Assembly: GCF_000215955.2 (NCBI RefSeq) | Contig: NZ_AFNV02000012.1 | Location: 1 to 64,000 of the forward strand | Reading direction: 5' to 3' | DNA: 64,000 bases | DNA from: Salinisphaera shabanensis E1L3A | GTDB taxonomy: Bacteria; Pseudomonadota; Gammaproteobacteria; Nevskiales; Salinisphaeraceae | In this document: piece by piece, positions 8,354 to 16,855 of the stretch | Numbering within the stretch: position 1 is the stretch's first letter | Layout: each line of letters begins with the position of its first letter | Notes under the pieces: model-generated | Told to the model about the DNA's origin: nothing | The model's input: the letters and a program-made list of their open reading frames with translations, nothing else | The model's database searches: none | Translations under genes and position numbers: made by a program

Positions 8354-9763
8354 CTAATCGCTCGATTGGTTGAGCGATGCGAATTGCTGGGTGAGGTAGT
8401 TGCTGGTCGAGTTGATCGACGCCATGATCGAGTCGAGCTGCACGAACTGTTTCTGGTAGCGCGCGATGGTCGAATCGATCGATTCCTGCTCGCGTTCCAT
8501 GCTGTCGGTTAAATTATCAATACGGGTTTTCATCCCGTCGCTGGCCGATTGGAGCAGACCCTGCTCGCCGGCAACGGCCTCGAGCGTGGACACGAGCACC
8601 TTCGACAGACCGTCGTTATCGCCCGTGCCGCCCATTAGCTGGCCGATGTCGGCGAGGTTGTTTGCCAGAGCCGCGTCGAGCTTTTCGTCGTCGATCTCCA
8701 TGGTGCCGTCGCGCTGCAGGCTGATGCCGATTTCCGCCAAACTGGAAAAGGCACCGCCGCTGATCGGCGTATTCAGTGCGCTACGCACGCGCGTCTCGGC
8801 GGTGCGGGCAGTGGAATCGCCCAGCAGAACGCCGCTGACCTTTTCTTCCGCGTCGAAAGCCGTGAGCTTGTCGGAGAGCGAATTGACGCTGTTATAGGCC
8901 TTGACGAATCTCTGCAAGGCCGATTTAACCGAATCGGTATCGCGCGTGGCTGTCAGAGCCTGCGGCTCGGTCGTGGTCTTGCTGAGCGTAAGAGTCACGC
9001 CCGCAATGGCTTCCTCGACACGATTGGTCTGGCTGACGATCGCAATCCCGTTCACCGAAAGCTTGGCGTCACGCGCGGCGACGGTCTCGCTCATCGCGCT
9101 GCTGCCCGCGGCGCTGTCATAGCTCAGCAGATCGCCCAACGGCGTCGAGCCGTCACCATTTGTCTCTGCCACGCTTACAGAAATTTGTGACGCCGTACCC
9201 GTGGTATTGGACGAGAGCACGAGTCGGTACGGCGTACCGCTGCCGTCGTTGACGATCGAGGCATTGACGCCGATATCGGCCGCATTGATGGCATCGCGGA
9301 TACCGGACAGGCTGCTATCCGCGCTGTCGATATCAATATCGACGGTTTCGCTGACGTTACCGCCAGTATCCCCGAGAGACAGCGTAATCTTGCCGCCGTT
9401 ACCGATCTTGTCGTCTACGCTGGCCTCGCCGGCGCTGACCAGTGACTGGCTGCGCGCCAGCTGATCGACTTCGATGCTGTAGCTGCCCGGGTCGGCCTTT
9501 TCGCCGGCAACCGCGGTGAATGCATCGCTATCGGTGGTGGTCTTCACACCATCGTAGAGACTCGCCTTGCCCAGGGCTTCGGCCGAGGTCTGGAAATTGG
9601 CGAGCGAACTCTGCAGCGTGCCGTAGGCCGACAGCTTGGTGTTATAGCTGCTCGCCTGTTTCTGCAACGGCACCAGGCGCTGCTGTTCGGAGCTTCGAAG
9701 TCCGTCCAGCAACGAACTCAGGTCCAGACCCGAACCGATTCCAAGTGAAGATGTGACTGCCAT
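8354..9763 (-). CDS. fliD: Flagellar filament cap protein FliD
   Basis: FliD forms the cap at the filament tip under which flagellin assembles. I choose the ATG at 9763, 11 codons inside the longest frame. Family members start just before SSLGIGSGLDLSSLL, and an AGG-type ribosome site precedes this ATG. The 469-residue product has the conserved N-terminal D0 region, a variable Ser/Thr/Asp-rich middle, and a C-terminal coiled-coil region with RYQKQFVQLDSIMASINSTS and a final LTQQFASLNQ. A sigma-28-like promoter lies about 50 bp upstream, fitting a late flagellar gene. Confidence 0.95.
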   Translation of the reverse strand: MAVTSSLGIGSGLDLSSLLDGLRSSEQQRLVPLQKQASSYNTKLSAYGTLQSSLANFQTSAEALGKASLYDGVKTTTDSDAFTAVAGEKADPGSYSIEVDQLARSQSLVSAGEASVDDKIGNGGKITLSLGDTGGNVSETVDIDIDSADSSLSGIRDAINAADIGVNASIVNDGSGTPYRLVLSSNTTGTASQISVSVAETNGDGSTPLGDLLSYDSAAGSSAMSETVAARDAKLSVNGIAIVSQTNRVEEAIAGVTLTLSKTTTEPQALTATRDTDSVKSALQRFVKAYNSVNSLSDKLTAFDAEEKVSGVLLGDSTARTAETRVRSALNTPISGGAFSSLAEIGISLQRDGTMEIDDEKLDAALANNLADIGQLMGGTGDNDGLSKVLVSTLEAVAGEQGLLQSASDGMKTRIDNLTDSMEREQESIDSTIARYQKQFVQLDSIMASINSTSNYLTQQFASLNQSSD

Positions 9764-9814
9764 GGCGTACCTGCGAATAACACGTGCTCGATACAACGAG
9801 CTTGGTTGCAGAGC

Positions 9815-9842
9815 CTATCGGCGCCGGGGTGCGAATCCTTTA
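9815..9842 (-). promoter_or_regulatory. Candidate sigma-28 (FliA) promoter for fliDST-fliK
   Basis: On the minus strand TAAA (9842-9839) is followed after 16 bases by GCCGATAG (9822-9815). This is one base longer than the usual 15-base spacer and has one mismatch to the GCCGATAA -10 element. It lies 52 bp before the chosen fliD start, the position expected for a late flagellar promoter. Confidence 0.65.
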
Positions 9843-9906
9843 ACGTATTACGACAATGACGGAATTTTTTTTCCGGCATGGCTTCGTGGCGTATGCGCGC
9901 TACGTT

Positions 9907-10299
9907 TCAGGGCGATGTAGACCACGTCCGCGCAGGCTCGTCGGCCTGCTGCCCCGCCGGGCACTCGATCGTTCGCGTGGTGTAGGTTCGCCCGCTTTCC
10001 CCACGACATATCGTTGCTCGATCCGGCTCGCCGTCGTAGCCATCGAGCCGATAGTTGTCGGGCACATAATTCGATGGCCAGTGCTCGCTTTCCGGATCCA
10101 TATAGATCTGGATTTCCGGGCCCGAATGTCGATACCCCCCGCACGCATGGGGATCGTATCCACCGTGGCCGTGAACACTCGCCCGCGAACCGGCTGACGG
10201 TGCGCCTGCGGGCTGTGCCAAGAGAGGCGAGATACCGAGCGGCACAAGCGCGAGCATCAGCAGGCTGGCATACGCCGTCATGGAGTTTGACCGTTTCAT
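9907..10299 (-). CDS. Hypothetical secreted protein
   Basis: No family recognised. Starting at the ATG at 10299, the 130-residue product opens with a basic segment and a hydrophobic run (MTAYASLLMLALVPLGISPLLAQPAGA) that looks like a Sec signal peptide with cleavage near AQPA. The mature part is rich in Gly, Tyr, Asp and Pro and has four cysteines (HACGGY, TICRGE, IECPAG), which would suit a periplasmic protein with disulfides. No good ribosome site was seen, so the start is unsure. Opposite-strand frames overlap it; the signal peptide is the main reason for choosing this one. Confidence 0.5.
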   Translation of the reverse strand: MKRSNSMTAYASLLMLALVPLGISPLLAQPAGAPSAGSRASVHGHGGYDPHACGGYRHSGPEIQIYMDPESEHWPSNYVPDNYRLDGYDGEPDRATICRGESGRTYTTRTIECPAGQQADEPARTWSTSP

Positions 10300-10354
10300 C
10301 TTGGGATTAACGGCCCGATGCCTGCTTACTTGAGGCCACTCGCCGTTATCCGGA

Positions 10355-10777
10355 TCAGGGCTTGTCAGACGGGCCATTACGGCCATTGTTCGAACCCTGT
10401 TTTTCACGCCATTCGTCGAGGCTCTCGCTGTGTTTCTTCGGCCCCGGCGCGAACAGCCCGGAGACCGTGCGGCCTAGATTGCGGTTGAAGGCACGCACGT
10501 TGTCGTAGACGCCTTCGCCGGTATTCTGTTTTCCGAACCAGCCGGAAATGGTGCGATGCGCGGTCTGCAATCCTACCGTGCCGGTATCGACCACCTGTTC
10601 GACGCTTTCCTGGCGGCGGCGAAAACGCTTTCTTGCGTCGACCAGAAGGCCCGCATCGCCGTAGCCGGCCGCCAGTACCCGAAAACGCGCGCGGGTGTCG
10701 GCAACCGCCATATTCAACCGTATGGCGGCCACGATCAGGGCGACGAAGGCAATGGATACGGCGACAATGACCATCAT
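10355..10777 (-). CDS. Hypothetical single-pass membrane protein
   Basis: No known family recognised. The 140-residue product starts with one hydrophobic helix (MVIVAVSIAFVALIVAAIRL). A basic stretch with KRFRRRQESVEQVVD follows, then a segment TVGLQTAHRTISGWF and GVYDNVRAFNRNLGRTVSGLF, ending in a polar charged tail. Its start overlaps the stop of the upstream gene at 10774 by 4 bp, so the two are probably translated together. The tail probably faces the cytoplasm given the positive residues after the helix. Confidence 0.7.
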   Translation of the reverse strand: MMVIVAVSIAFVALIVAAIRLNMAVADTRARFRVLAAGYGDAGLLVDARKRFRRRQESVEQVVDTGTVGLQTAHRTISGWFGKQNTGEGVYDNVRAFNRNLGRTVSGLFAPGPKKHSESLDEWREKQGSNNGRNGPSDKP

Positions 10778-11148
10778 GAGCCGGTCGGATGGAAGATATC
10801 CAGATGCGCCTCGACCCCTTGAGATGCCAGCTGCTGTTTCATCTCCCGGGCAACAATTTCATACACCCGGCGTCGGATCATGCGCGGCGCCACGCCCACC
10901 AGGGCTGCTCCCCAGCGCGATCGCGCCCGGGCCAGGGTCATCGGATTGATGACCTCCACGATAATACGGCTGCCGCTGACCTCGGCCAGCACGCCGGCCA
11001 GCTCTTCGTTGGCATGTTCCAGATCGTGGGCGAGTTGGGAAATCTCGGCGTTAAGCGCGTCGAGACGACGGTACGCACGCCAGAGCAGATAGCCTACAAC
11101 CGCCAAGGCTAGCGCGAAAACAATACTGATACCGACTGCAAGCGTCAT
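10774..11148 (-). CDS. Hypothetical membrane-anchored coiled-coil protein
   Basis: No function recognised. The ATG at 11148 is preferred because a GGAAGA ribosome site lies about 6 bases before it. The 124-residue product has an N-terminal membrane helix (VGISIVFALALAVVGYLLW), then a coiled coil (LDALNAEISQLAHDLEHANEELAGVL) and a soluble end containing SRIIVEVINPMTLARARS. It overlaps the next gene by 4 bp, so the pair may form one envelope complex. It sits between the flagellar block and a divergent HemD-like gene. Confidence 0.7.
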   Translation of the reverse strand: MTLAVGISIVFALALAVVGYLLWRAYRRLDALNAEISQLAHDLEHANEELAGVLAEVSGSRIIVEVINPMTLARARSRWGAALVGVAPRMIRRRVYEIVAREMKQQLASQGVEAHLDIFHPTGS

Positions 11149-11279
11149 GGACTGTCTTCCGGACCGTGCCAATAGTCGATGTCAGTGTGACGTGATCCAT
11201 TGAGCGATGGCAACTGCCGTATGCGAGCGCGCTCGGTACACTCACGATATTGTCTTGATGCGCTGACTGGACCCGACAC

Positions 11280-12125
11280 ATGAGTAGCACGCGCGACGTA
11301 CGAGATCTCGAAGGCCGTCGTATCGGCGTTCCGGAATCCCGCCAACTCGATCTGTTTGCCGACATGATCGAGCGGCGTGGCGCACAAGCCGTGCGCTGCC
11401 CGTTGGTCGATATCCGCGATACGCCGGATGAAGCGCATGTCGGGCGCTGGCTCGACGAGGTCATCGAGCACGGCCTCGACGACATGATCTGGCTAACCGG
11501 CGAAGGCGTGCGCCGGCTGCGCAGCTTTGCCGAGCGCGACACACCGGAACGCCTGACCCGCCTCGTCGAGCGTCTCGATCAGGCGCGCGCTATCACACGC
11601 GGGCCGAAGCCCGGACGAGAGCTGCGCGCGCTCAAGCTGCGCAGCGATCTTGCCGCGACCCAGCCAACCACGGCCGGCGTAATCGAAGCGCTCGCCGATA
11701 TGGACCTTACCGGCCATCGGGTCGGTGTGCAGCTTTACGGTACCGACCCGAACCGACCGCTGATGGACTTCCTTGCCGATAAACAGGCCGAGATCCACGC
11801 GGTCGCACCCTATATCTATGCTGACGAAGCCGAAACGCCGCAGGTGCTGGATTTCATCGATACCATCGTGGCCGGCCAACTGGACGCCGTAGCCTTTACC
11901 AGCTCGCCGCAGATCAAGCGCCTTTACAAAGTGGCGCGCGCCAACGAACGCGCCGACGCGCTCACGCCGGCCCTGAACGGGCTTTGTGTGGCAGCGGTTG
12001 GCCCGCTCGTGGGCGAACGCCTCGAGGCCGAAGGCGTGCAGGTCACTCTCATGCCCGACAGTAACTATTTCATGAAGCCCCTGGTACGGGCGATGGTGGC
12101 GCACTTCAACGCGGCTTCCAGTTGA
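11280..12125 (+). CDS. HemD-like protein (uroporphyrinogen-III synthase fold)
   Basis: The 281-residue product has the two-lobed pattern of the HemD family: an N-terminal GRRIGVPESRQLDLFADMIERRGA, a middle LTGHRVGVQLYGTDPNRPLMDFL, and a C-terminal LDAVAFTSSPQIKRLYKVA followed by VAAVGPLVGERLEAEGVQVTL. True HemD cyclises hydroxymethylbilane during haem synthesis. No hemC, hemX or hemY gene is nearby, and the spacing (longer than the usual about 250 residues) leaves room for a paralogue with another role. It starts 131 bp from the divergent membrane-protein gene at 11148. Confidence 0.75.
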   Translation: MSSTRDVRDLEGRRIGVPESRQLDLFADMIERRGAQAVRCPLVDIRDTPDEAHVGRWLDEVIEHGLDDMIWLTGEGVRRLRSFAERDTPERLTRLVERLDQARAITRGPKPGRELRALKLRSDLAATQPTTAGVIEALADMDLTGHRVGVQLYGTDPNRPLMDFLADKQAEIHAVAPYIYADEAETPQVLDFIDTIVAGQLDAVAFTSSPQIKRLYKVARANERADALTPALNGLCVAAVGPLVGERLEAEGVQVTLMPDSNYFMKPLVRAMVAHFNAASS

Positions 12126-12163
12126 ACGCGTAAGATCGCGTCTTCGTTCAATACGTTCCAACC

Positions 12164-12610
12164 ATGGCCAAGAAACGATCCGCCCTGCCCGCTGCCTGCG
12201 CCCTCGGCCTGCTCGCACTGCTGCCCTTCGCGGCGGGGGTCTATTACGCCTACGATGGCTATTCGCTGAATGCGCGCACGGCGCTGCGCTGGCTGTTGCC
12301 CTATCTCGCCACAATCGTTGCCTTTATTGGCGGTGTGCAATGGGGGCGTATGCTCTCGGCCGGACGCGCCTCCGGGCTGGACATGACACTGGCCGTAGTC
12401 CCTGCCATCGTGGCTTGGGGCGCCTTGCTCACGGCGGCCCCGTGGCGTGCCGTCCTGCTGATCGTGGCCTTGCTCGCCGCCTGGCTCATCGACGAACACG
12501 GCGCCCGGCGCGGGTGGCAAAGCCGTGGCTTTCTACAACTGCGCCGACTGCTCACGTTGATCGTGACGCTATGCGTCGCCGCGATCGCCTGGCGGGTGAC
12601 CGGTGGCTAA
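12164..12610 (+). CDS. DUF3429 family membrane protein
   Basis: The 148-residue product has about five predicted membrane helices. They include CALGLLALLPFAAGVYYAY, WLLPYLATIVAFIGGVQWG and two further hydrophobic runs to the C-terminus. The motif FIGGVQWGRML is typical of DUF3429 proteins, a family of unknown function found in proteobacteria and mitochondria (TMEM69-like). The gene follows the HemD-like gene by 38 bp and overlaps the downstream hydrolase gene by 8 bp, suggesting one transcript. Confidence 0.8.
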   Translation: MAKKRSALPAACALGLLALLPFAAGVYYAYDGYSLNARTALRWLLPYLATIVAFIGGVQWGRMLSAGRASGLDMTLAVVPAIVAWGALLTAAPWRAVLLIVALLAAWLIDEHGARRGWQSRGFLQLRRLLTLIVTLCVAAIAWRVTGG

Positions 12611-13490
12611 ATCGCGCGATACCACGCCGCTGGGCATTACCGAGCATACGCTTGCAGCAGCCGATGACGGTTACTGCAAACTCACTGCGGTGCATGCACA
12701 AGGCGTTACAACAATCGCGCCCACGGTTTTGGTCTCAGGCATGTTCACCGGACGGCGATTCTGGCTATCGGACAAGCAGGTCGGCATGGCCGCGTATCTC
12801 GCGCGCCGCGGCTATCCGGCGTTCATCGTGCAACGCCGCGGGCTATCCGACTCGCCCCGGTGCGCCGCACGCGCGGGCCTCATCGACCACGTCAAATACG
12901 ACCTGCCAGCCGTCCAGCGACAGGTCAGCGAGCGCTACGCGCAGCCGGCTTTCTGGATTGGGCATTCATTCGGCGGTGTGATGAGTGCGATCGCTTGTGC
13001 GCGCTATCTCGAAACGCAGTCGATCGCGGGTCTTGTGCTGTTCGCCAGCCAATTCGAGGTCGGCAAGCGCATGCTCGACTGGCCCGCCAATCGAATAACA
13101 CGCGGACTGGCTTGGCTACTCGGTTATTTCCCGGCACGCGCGGCCGGTCTCGGCCCGGAGAACGAACCCACGGCAGCGCTGATGGATGCCACCCACTGGG
13201 TCGAAACCGGTCGGCGCCAGGCCTATCTGCGCGACATGCTGAGAGGCATCACGCAGCCGGCACTTGCCGTTTCCGGCGCGGCCGACCGTGTCGACCCGAG
13301 CGCGGGATGCGAGCGTTTCATTAGCCATTTTTCGAGTATCGACAAGCATTTCGAACGTGCCGGCACGGCCAACGGCTACAGCGTGGACTTCGACCATCCG
13401 GGGATCGTGGTGAGCAAGCCCGCACAGACCGAGGTGTGGCCGTTCGTTGCCGATTGGCTAGACAGCCGCGCAGCGGCGCGGCGGGCATAA
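12603..13490 (+). CDS. Alpha/beta hydrolase
   Basis: A 295-residue hydrolase starting at a GTG that overlaps the preceding gene by 8 bp. The nucleophile elbow is GHSFGG with Ser122. An N-terminal TVLVSGMFTGRRFW may form part of the oxyanion hole, and a late Asp in SGAADRVDPSAG and His in FDHPG are candidates for the rest of the triad. No signal peptide is visible, so it is probably cytoplasmic. The substrate is unknown; the lipid-metabolism genes that follow on the other strand hint at an ester or thioester. Confidence 0.85.
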   Translation: MAKSRDTTPLGITEHTLAAADDGYCKLTAVHAQGVTTIAPTVLVSGMFTGRRFWLSDKQVGMAAYLARRGYPAFIVQRRGLSDSPRCAARAGLIDHVKYDLPAVQRQVSERYAQPAFWIGHSFGGVMSAIACARYLETQSIAGLVLFASQFEVGKRMLDWPANRITRGLAWLLGYFPARAAGLGPENEPTAALMDATHWVETGRRQAYLRDMLRGITQPALAVSGAADRVDPSAGCERFISHFSSIDKHFERAGTANGYSVDFDHPGIVVSKPAQTEVWPFVADWLDSRAAARRA

Positions 13491-13493
13491 AAA

Positions 13494-13517
13494 AGCCGGC
13501 CTGAAAACAGGCCGGCT
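13494..13517 (-). terminator. Rho-independent terminator downstream of fabG-like gene
   Basis: A perfect 10-bp stem AGCCGGCCTG/CAGGCCGGCT with a 4-base loop. On the minus strand it is followed by six T residues, so it should end the fabG-like transcript. On the plus strand no T run follows, so it is weaker for the convergent hydrolase gene. Confidence 0.85.
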
Positions 13518-13546
13518 CGCCATCTTTCGAGACGCGTCGAAGACGC

Positions 13547-14911
13547 TTATGCGCCGATCAGACTCTGGCCACACACGCGCAGCACGTTGCCGGATATACC
13601 GCCCGCGCCCGGCGTGGACAAGAAGGTGATCGCTTCTGCCACATCGCGCGGGGTGCCACCCTGCGACAGCGATGACAGACGCCGACCGCCCTCGCGTACA
13701 CCGAACGGCATTTCGGCAGTCATCCGGGTTTCGATGAAGCCCGGTGCGACCGCATTCACGGTGACGCCGCGATCGCGATCGGTCTCGCCACGGCGTTCCA
13801 CGAAACCAATCAGGCCGGCCTTGGTGGCGCCGTAGTTGGTCTGACCGCGGTTACCGGCGATACCGCCGATCGAGCATAGACAGATCACGCGACCGTGTTC
13901 GTTGATGACATTTTCGGTCGACAACAACTCGTCGACCTTGATGATGGCCTGCAAGTTGATGCTCATCACCATGTCCCAGTAGTGATCGGGCATGTTGGCA
14001 AGCGTCTTGTCGCGGGTCACGCCGGCGTTGTGGACAACAATATCCACGCCACCGAATTTCTCCTGGAAGAAATCGGCGATCTGACGCGGCGCATCATCGG
14101 CGGTGATATCCAGCGGCAAGGCCGCGCCGCCGAAACCAGCGACCGTTTCTTCAAGCGTGTCCTGATCCTGCGGAATATCCAGACACACCACGGTGGCGCC
14201 CTCGCGCGCCAGACGCTCGGCGGTTGCCGCGCCGATACCGCGCGCGCCGCCGGTGACCAGCGCCACCTTGTCCTTCAACGGCTGCGTCGCCGGCAAGGCC
14301 TCCGGCATACGTCCGGTCTTGGTCACGGTCAGCGGCTGACCGTCGACAAACGTGCTGTAGTCGGACAGTAGAAAGCGCAGCGGCGTCGCGACGCGGTCCT
14401 CAGCCCCCGGCTCTACATAAAGCATGTTCGCAGTGGAGCCCAACTGGCCGATTTCCTTGGCCAGCGAACGCACGAAGCCTTCAACGGCACGCGCCGCTGC
14501 AGCGGCGGATACGCTTTCCATCGCCGAAGGCAGGCTCGACAGAACGACGATGCGCGCGTTGCGCGTGAGCTTACGCGCAATCGGATGAAAGAAGTCATAG
14601 AGTGCATTCAGCTCGCCAACATCCGTCATGTTCGTGGCGTCGAACACCAACGCATCGAACTTCTCGTCGTCTGCCGGCGTCGGCTTATCCGCGCGTTGCA
14701 CGTTCGCGCCGGCGGCCTCCAGCGTGGTGCCGATCGTTTCGATCACGCCCGCGTTAGCGGTCGCGCCGGTCAGAATCTTCTCGTTGTCGAGAAAGCGCTC
14801 CTGGTAAGCGCCTTCATCACGCGCAAGCTCGGTTGGCGTGGGCAGACCCAGCGTCTTGATGACGTTTCGAACCGTCGAGTTCGACGAGGCCCGGACTAGA
14901 TAATCACTCAT
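13547..14911 (-). CDS. 3-oxoacyl-[ACP] reductase, high-molecular-weight FabG type
   Basis: Reduces 3-ketoacyl thioesters with NAD(P)H. The start at 14911 follows a GGAG ribosome site and gives 454 residues. The first about 200 residues are a degenerate Rossmann-like domain (FDALVFDATNMTD, RIVVLSSLPSAME), followed by a complete short-chain dehydrogenase domain. That domain has the cofactor loop GGARGIG (221-227), NAG at 295-297, and catalytic Ser347, Tyr360 and Lys364 (YGATK). This two-part layout matches HMwFabG proteins of mycobacteria and several gammaproteobacteria. It stands as a single gene before a terminator, upstream of other acyl-CoA genes. Confidence 0.92.
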   Translation of the reverse strand: MSDYLVRASSNSTVRNVIKTLGLPTPTELARDEGAYQERFLDNEKILTGATANAGVIETIGTTLEAAGANVQRADKPTPADDEKFDALVFDATNMTDVGELNALYDFFHPIARKLTRNARIVVLSSLPSAMESVSAAAAARAVEGFVRSLAKEIGQLGSTANMLYVEPGAEDRVATPLRFLLSDYSTFVDGQPLTVTKTGRMPEALPATQPLKDKVALVTGGARGIGAATAERLAREGATVVCLDIPQDQDTLEETVAGFGGAALPLDITADDAPRQIADFFQEKFGGVDIVVHNAGVTRDKTLANMPDHYWDMVMSINLQAIIKVDELLSTENVINEHGRVICLCSIGGIAGNRGQTNYGATKAGLIGFVERRGETDRDRGVTVNAVAPGFIETRMTAEMPFGVREGGRRLSSLSQGGTPRDVAEAITFLSTPGAGGISGNVLRVCGQSLIGA

Positions 14912-15204
14912 TTCGACTCCTCGATTGTATGGCGCCGACTCGGCCTCACAGCCGGTCATCGTGCACCGCAACATGATTAAGTTTAGGGTACCCACTTGTC
15001 AAAACAAGCCTCGTAACGCCCTATTTTTGGCAAATATCTCTTCCCGCATCCGGACTTTCGCCCGCACGGCGCCGATACGGGGCCGTGTTCGCTGCGCCCT
15101 GCGTGCGCACGCGCCTTGATGTAGCATCGTCCCGACATGGGTTTTTCGAGCGGCATGGCCGCTCGCGCATCGCGCCGGCGAATGGCGCGCGAGGCCTGGA
15201 CGAC

Positions 15205-15420
15205 ATGACTCGTGACGACGATCGCCTGCCGCTGGATTCCCGCACTCAGGCCGTGATCGACGGCCTGCCGCCGGACGAACGTGAGCACCTGCAGATCTTG
15301 ATGAAAAAGGCGGCCCGCCATCAGCGTACGATGCTCGAAAAAGCACTCGACGAGGCTGTCGGCATGGTGCCCGCGCCGCTACGAAAACGCGTGCAGAAAC
15401 TATTCCTGGGCTCGTCATGA
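15205..15420 (+). CDS. Small hypothetical protein coupled to the next gene
   Basis: A 71-residue product, start chosen at the ATG at 15205; an upstream in-frame ATG (15085) would add an Arg-rich stretch without family character. The protein is helical and charged, with VIDGLPPDEREHLQILMKKA and PLRKRVQKLFLG. Its stop overlaps the ATG of the following gene in an ATGA arrangement, so translational coupling is likely. No family is recognised. Confidence 0.6.
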   Translation: MTRDDDRLPLDSRTQAVIDGLPPDEREHLQILMKKAARHQRTMLEKALDEAVGMVPAPLRKRVQKLFLGSS

Positions 15421-16541
15421 GAAATCCGGCCATACAGGCGGAGCTGGTCAAGCTCGCGCGCGTTCTGCAAACCGAAATCTCTGAACTCGAACATCTGGAC
15501 TACCTCGAAGCCGAGCGTTTGCGCACCTTGCGCGAAGGCATAACAGAAGCGCTTTTCGAAAAATTTCGGTCGACGTTCACCGGCTTTGCGCGGCTGTCCT
15601 CGATGTTGCCATTGGCCATCAGTGCGCGTATTTCAGAACGCGTTCTGGGGCCGACGCTGTCGGGGCGAATTGCTGGTGAAATGCCACCTGAAAAAGCGAT
15701 CGATCTGGCGGCGCGTCTTTCTGACAGTTTTCTGGCCGATACCTGCCTGCATATCGACCCGGTTCGGGCCAAGCCGATTATCGCCGGCTTCCCGGTGGAT
15801 CGCGCGATCGCGATCACACGCCTGCTGCTCGAACGCGGCGAAATGATCACGATGGGCCGCTTCGTGGATGTCCTGCCGCAGCAAACGCTGTTTGCAGCAA
15901 CCGACGCCATCGAGGATGAGAGCGATCTGCTGAAAATCGGCTTTTTCGTCGAAAACAGCGCCCAGCTCGATCGTGTCATCGAGCATCTGGATACGCGTCG
16001 ACGCGAGGCGATCGTCACAGCCGCAGCCGCCGAAGGATTGTGGCCCGAAGTGATCGCAACGCTGCTACGCATCGGCCAAACGTCGCGCCTGGCGATGGCC
16101 GAACTGGCCATGGCACAGGAGGCAGCGATACTGGATTCGCTCATTCGTGCAGCGACCGAAGATGATTTGTGGCCAGCGTTGTTACAGATTGCCGATGAAA
16201 TGCCGAGCAGCGTGATTGGCACGCTTGCCCATGAACCTGCCTTCGCGGAAGCGGCTGTGGTTCGCAGTGTGATCGACTCGGTCATAGCCAACGATCTCTG
16301 GACCCGGTTTCGCAACCAGACGCCCTCGATGGGTGCGACGCGTCTGGCCCGGGTGTTGGAGGTCGCAGCCGACGAGCGCAAACCGTTTCTGTGGGAACTG
16401 GACCGACGCCTGCACGAAGGGGACAGCGACCTCGCAGCACTGCGCGAAGCAAGCGCGCAACTCCCACCCGCAACGCGCGCTCGCGCGCACAACGCTTGTG
16501 CCAATGGACTCCTCGCCGCGACGCTCGCCGCCGACGCTTGA
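15417..16541 (+). CDS. Hypothetical all-helical protein
   Basis: No domain recognised with certainty. The 374-residue product is Ala/Leu-rich and appears built of repeated helical pairs, for example AKPIIAGFPVDRAIAITRLLLERGEMITMGRFVDVLP and later IVTAAAAEGLWPEVIATLL and LIRAATEDDLWPALLQIADEMP, with an echo of the phrase LWP. It lacks a signal peptide or membrane helices. The gene is coupled to the small gene before it and is convergent with the acyl-CoA-binding protein gene 10 bp away. A scaffold or binding role is possible but unproven. Confidence 0.65.
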   Translation: MRNPAIQAELVKLARVLQTEISELEHLDYLEAERLRTLREGITEALFEKFRSTFTGFARLSSMLPLAISARISERVLGPTLSGRIAGEMPPEKAIDLAARLSDSFLADTCLHIDPVRAKPIIAGFPVDRAIAITRLLLERGEMITMGRFVDVLPQQTLFAATDAIEDESDLLKIGFFVENSAQLDRVIEHLDTRRREAIVTAAAAEGLWPEVIATLLRIGQTSRLAMAELAMAQEAAILDSLIRAATEDDLWPALLQIADEMPSSVIGTLAHEPAFAEAAVVRSVIDSVIANDLWTRFRNQTPSMGATRLARVLEVAADERKPFLWELDRRLHEGDSDLAALREASAQLPPATRARAHNACANGLLAATLAADA

Positions 16542-16551
16542 AACGCGGAAC

Positions 16552-16830
16552 CTAGCCGTATTCGGCTTCGACTTTTTCCACCTCGGCAACGTACGCCTGC
16601 ATCGCGTCTTCGCTGCTCTTGCCTTTCATGTCCGCCCAGGCTTGCCATTTGTAGCGCGCGATCGGGTTGAGCATACCGGGCTTTTTGCCCTGTACGTCGC
16701 CGTCGACCGCTTGGCGATAGAGCGCATACATCTTCAACTTGTATTCGTTCGACGGCTTGAAACCGCCGTCTTCAGGGGCGCTACGGACTTTCTCGACCGC
16801 CTCTTGAAAGCGGCTTTCCAGATCGGACAT
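16552..16830 (-). CDS. Acyl-CoA-binding protein
   Basis: A 92-residue acyl-CoA-binding protein, a soluble four-helix carrier of long-chain acyl-CoA. The family pattern is complete: LESRFQEAVEKVRS, then KPSNEYKLKMYALYRQAVDGDV, then KPGMLNPIARYKWQAWADMKG, then EDAMQAYVAEVEKVEAEYG. The Tyr and Lys residues that touch the CoA group (YKLKMYALYRQA, YKWQAW) are present. Common in eukaryotes and patchily found in bacteria. It lies last in a fadE-esterase-lipase-ACBP run on the minus strand, which fits a role in acyl-CoA handling during lipid breakdown. Confidence 0.95.
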   Translation of the reverse strand: MSDLESRFQEAVEKVRSAPEDGGFKPSNEYKLKMYALYRQAVDGDVQGKKPGMLNPIARYKWQAWADMKGKSSEDAMQAYVAEVEKVEAEYG

Positions 16831-16855
16831 GTCAACAAGACTCCGTGGTAATGAG

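Noticed and set aside
9861-9882. A-rich hairpin near the end of the secreted-protein gene
   Set aside because: The stem CGGAA/TTCCG is only five base pairs around an A run; too weak to call a terminator.
9856-10197. Plus-strand frame opposite the secreted-protein gene
   Set aside because: Arg/Pro-rich translation without domains; the minus-strand frame has a signal peptide and is preferred.
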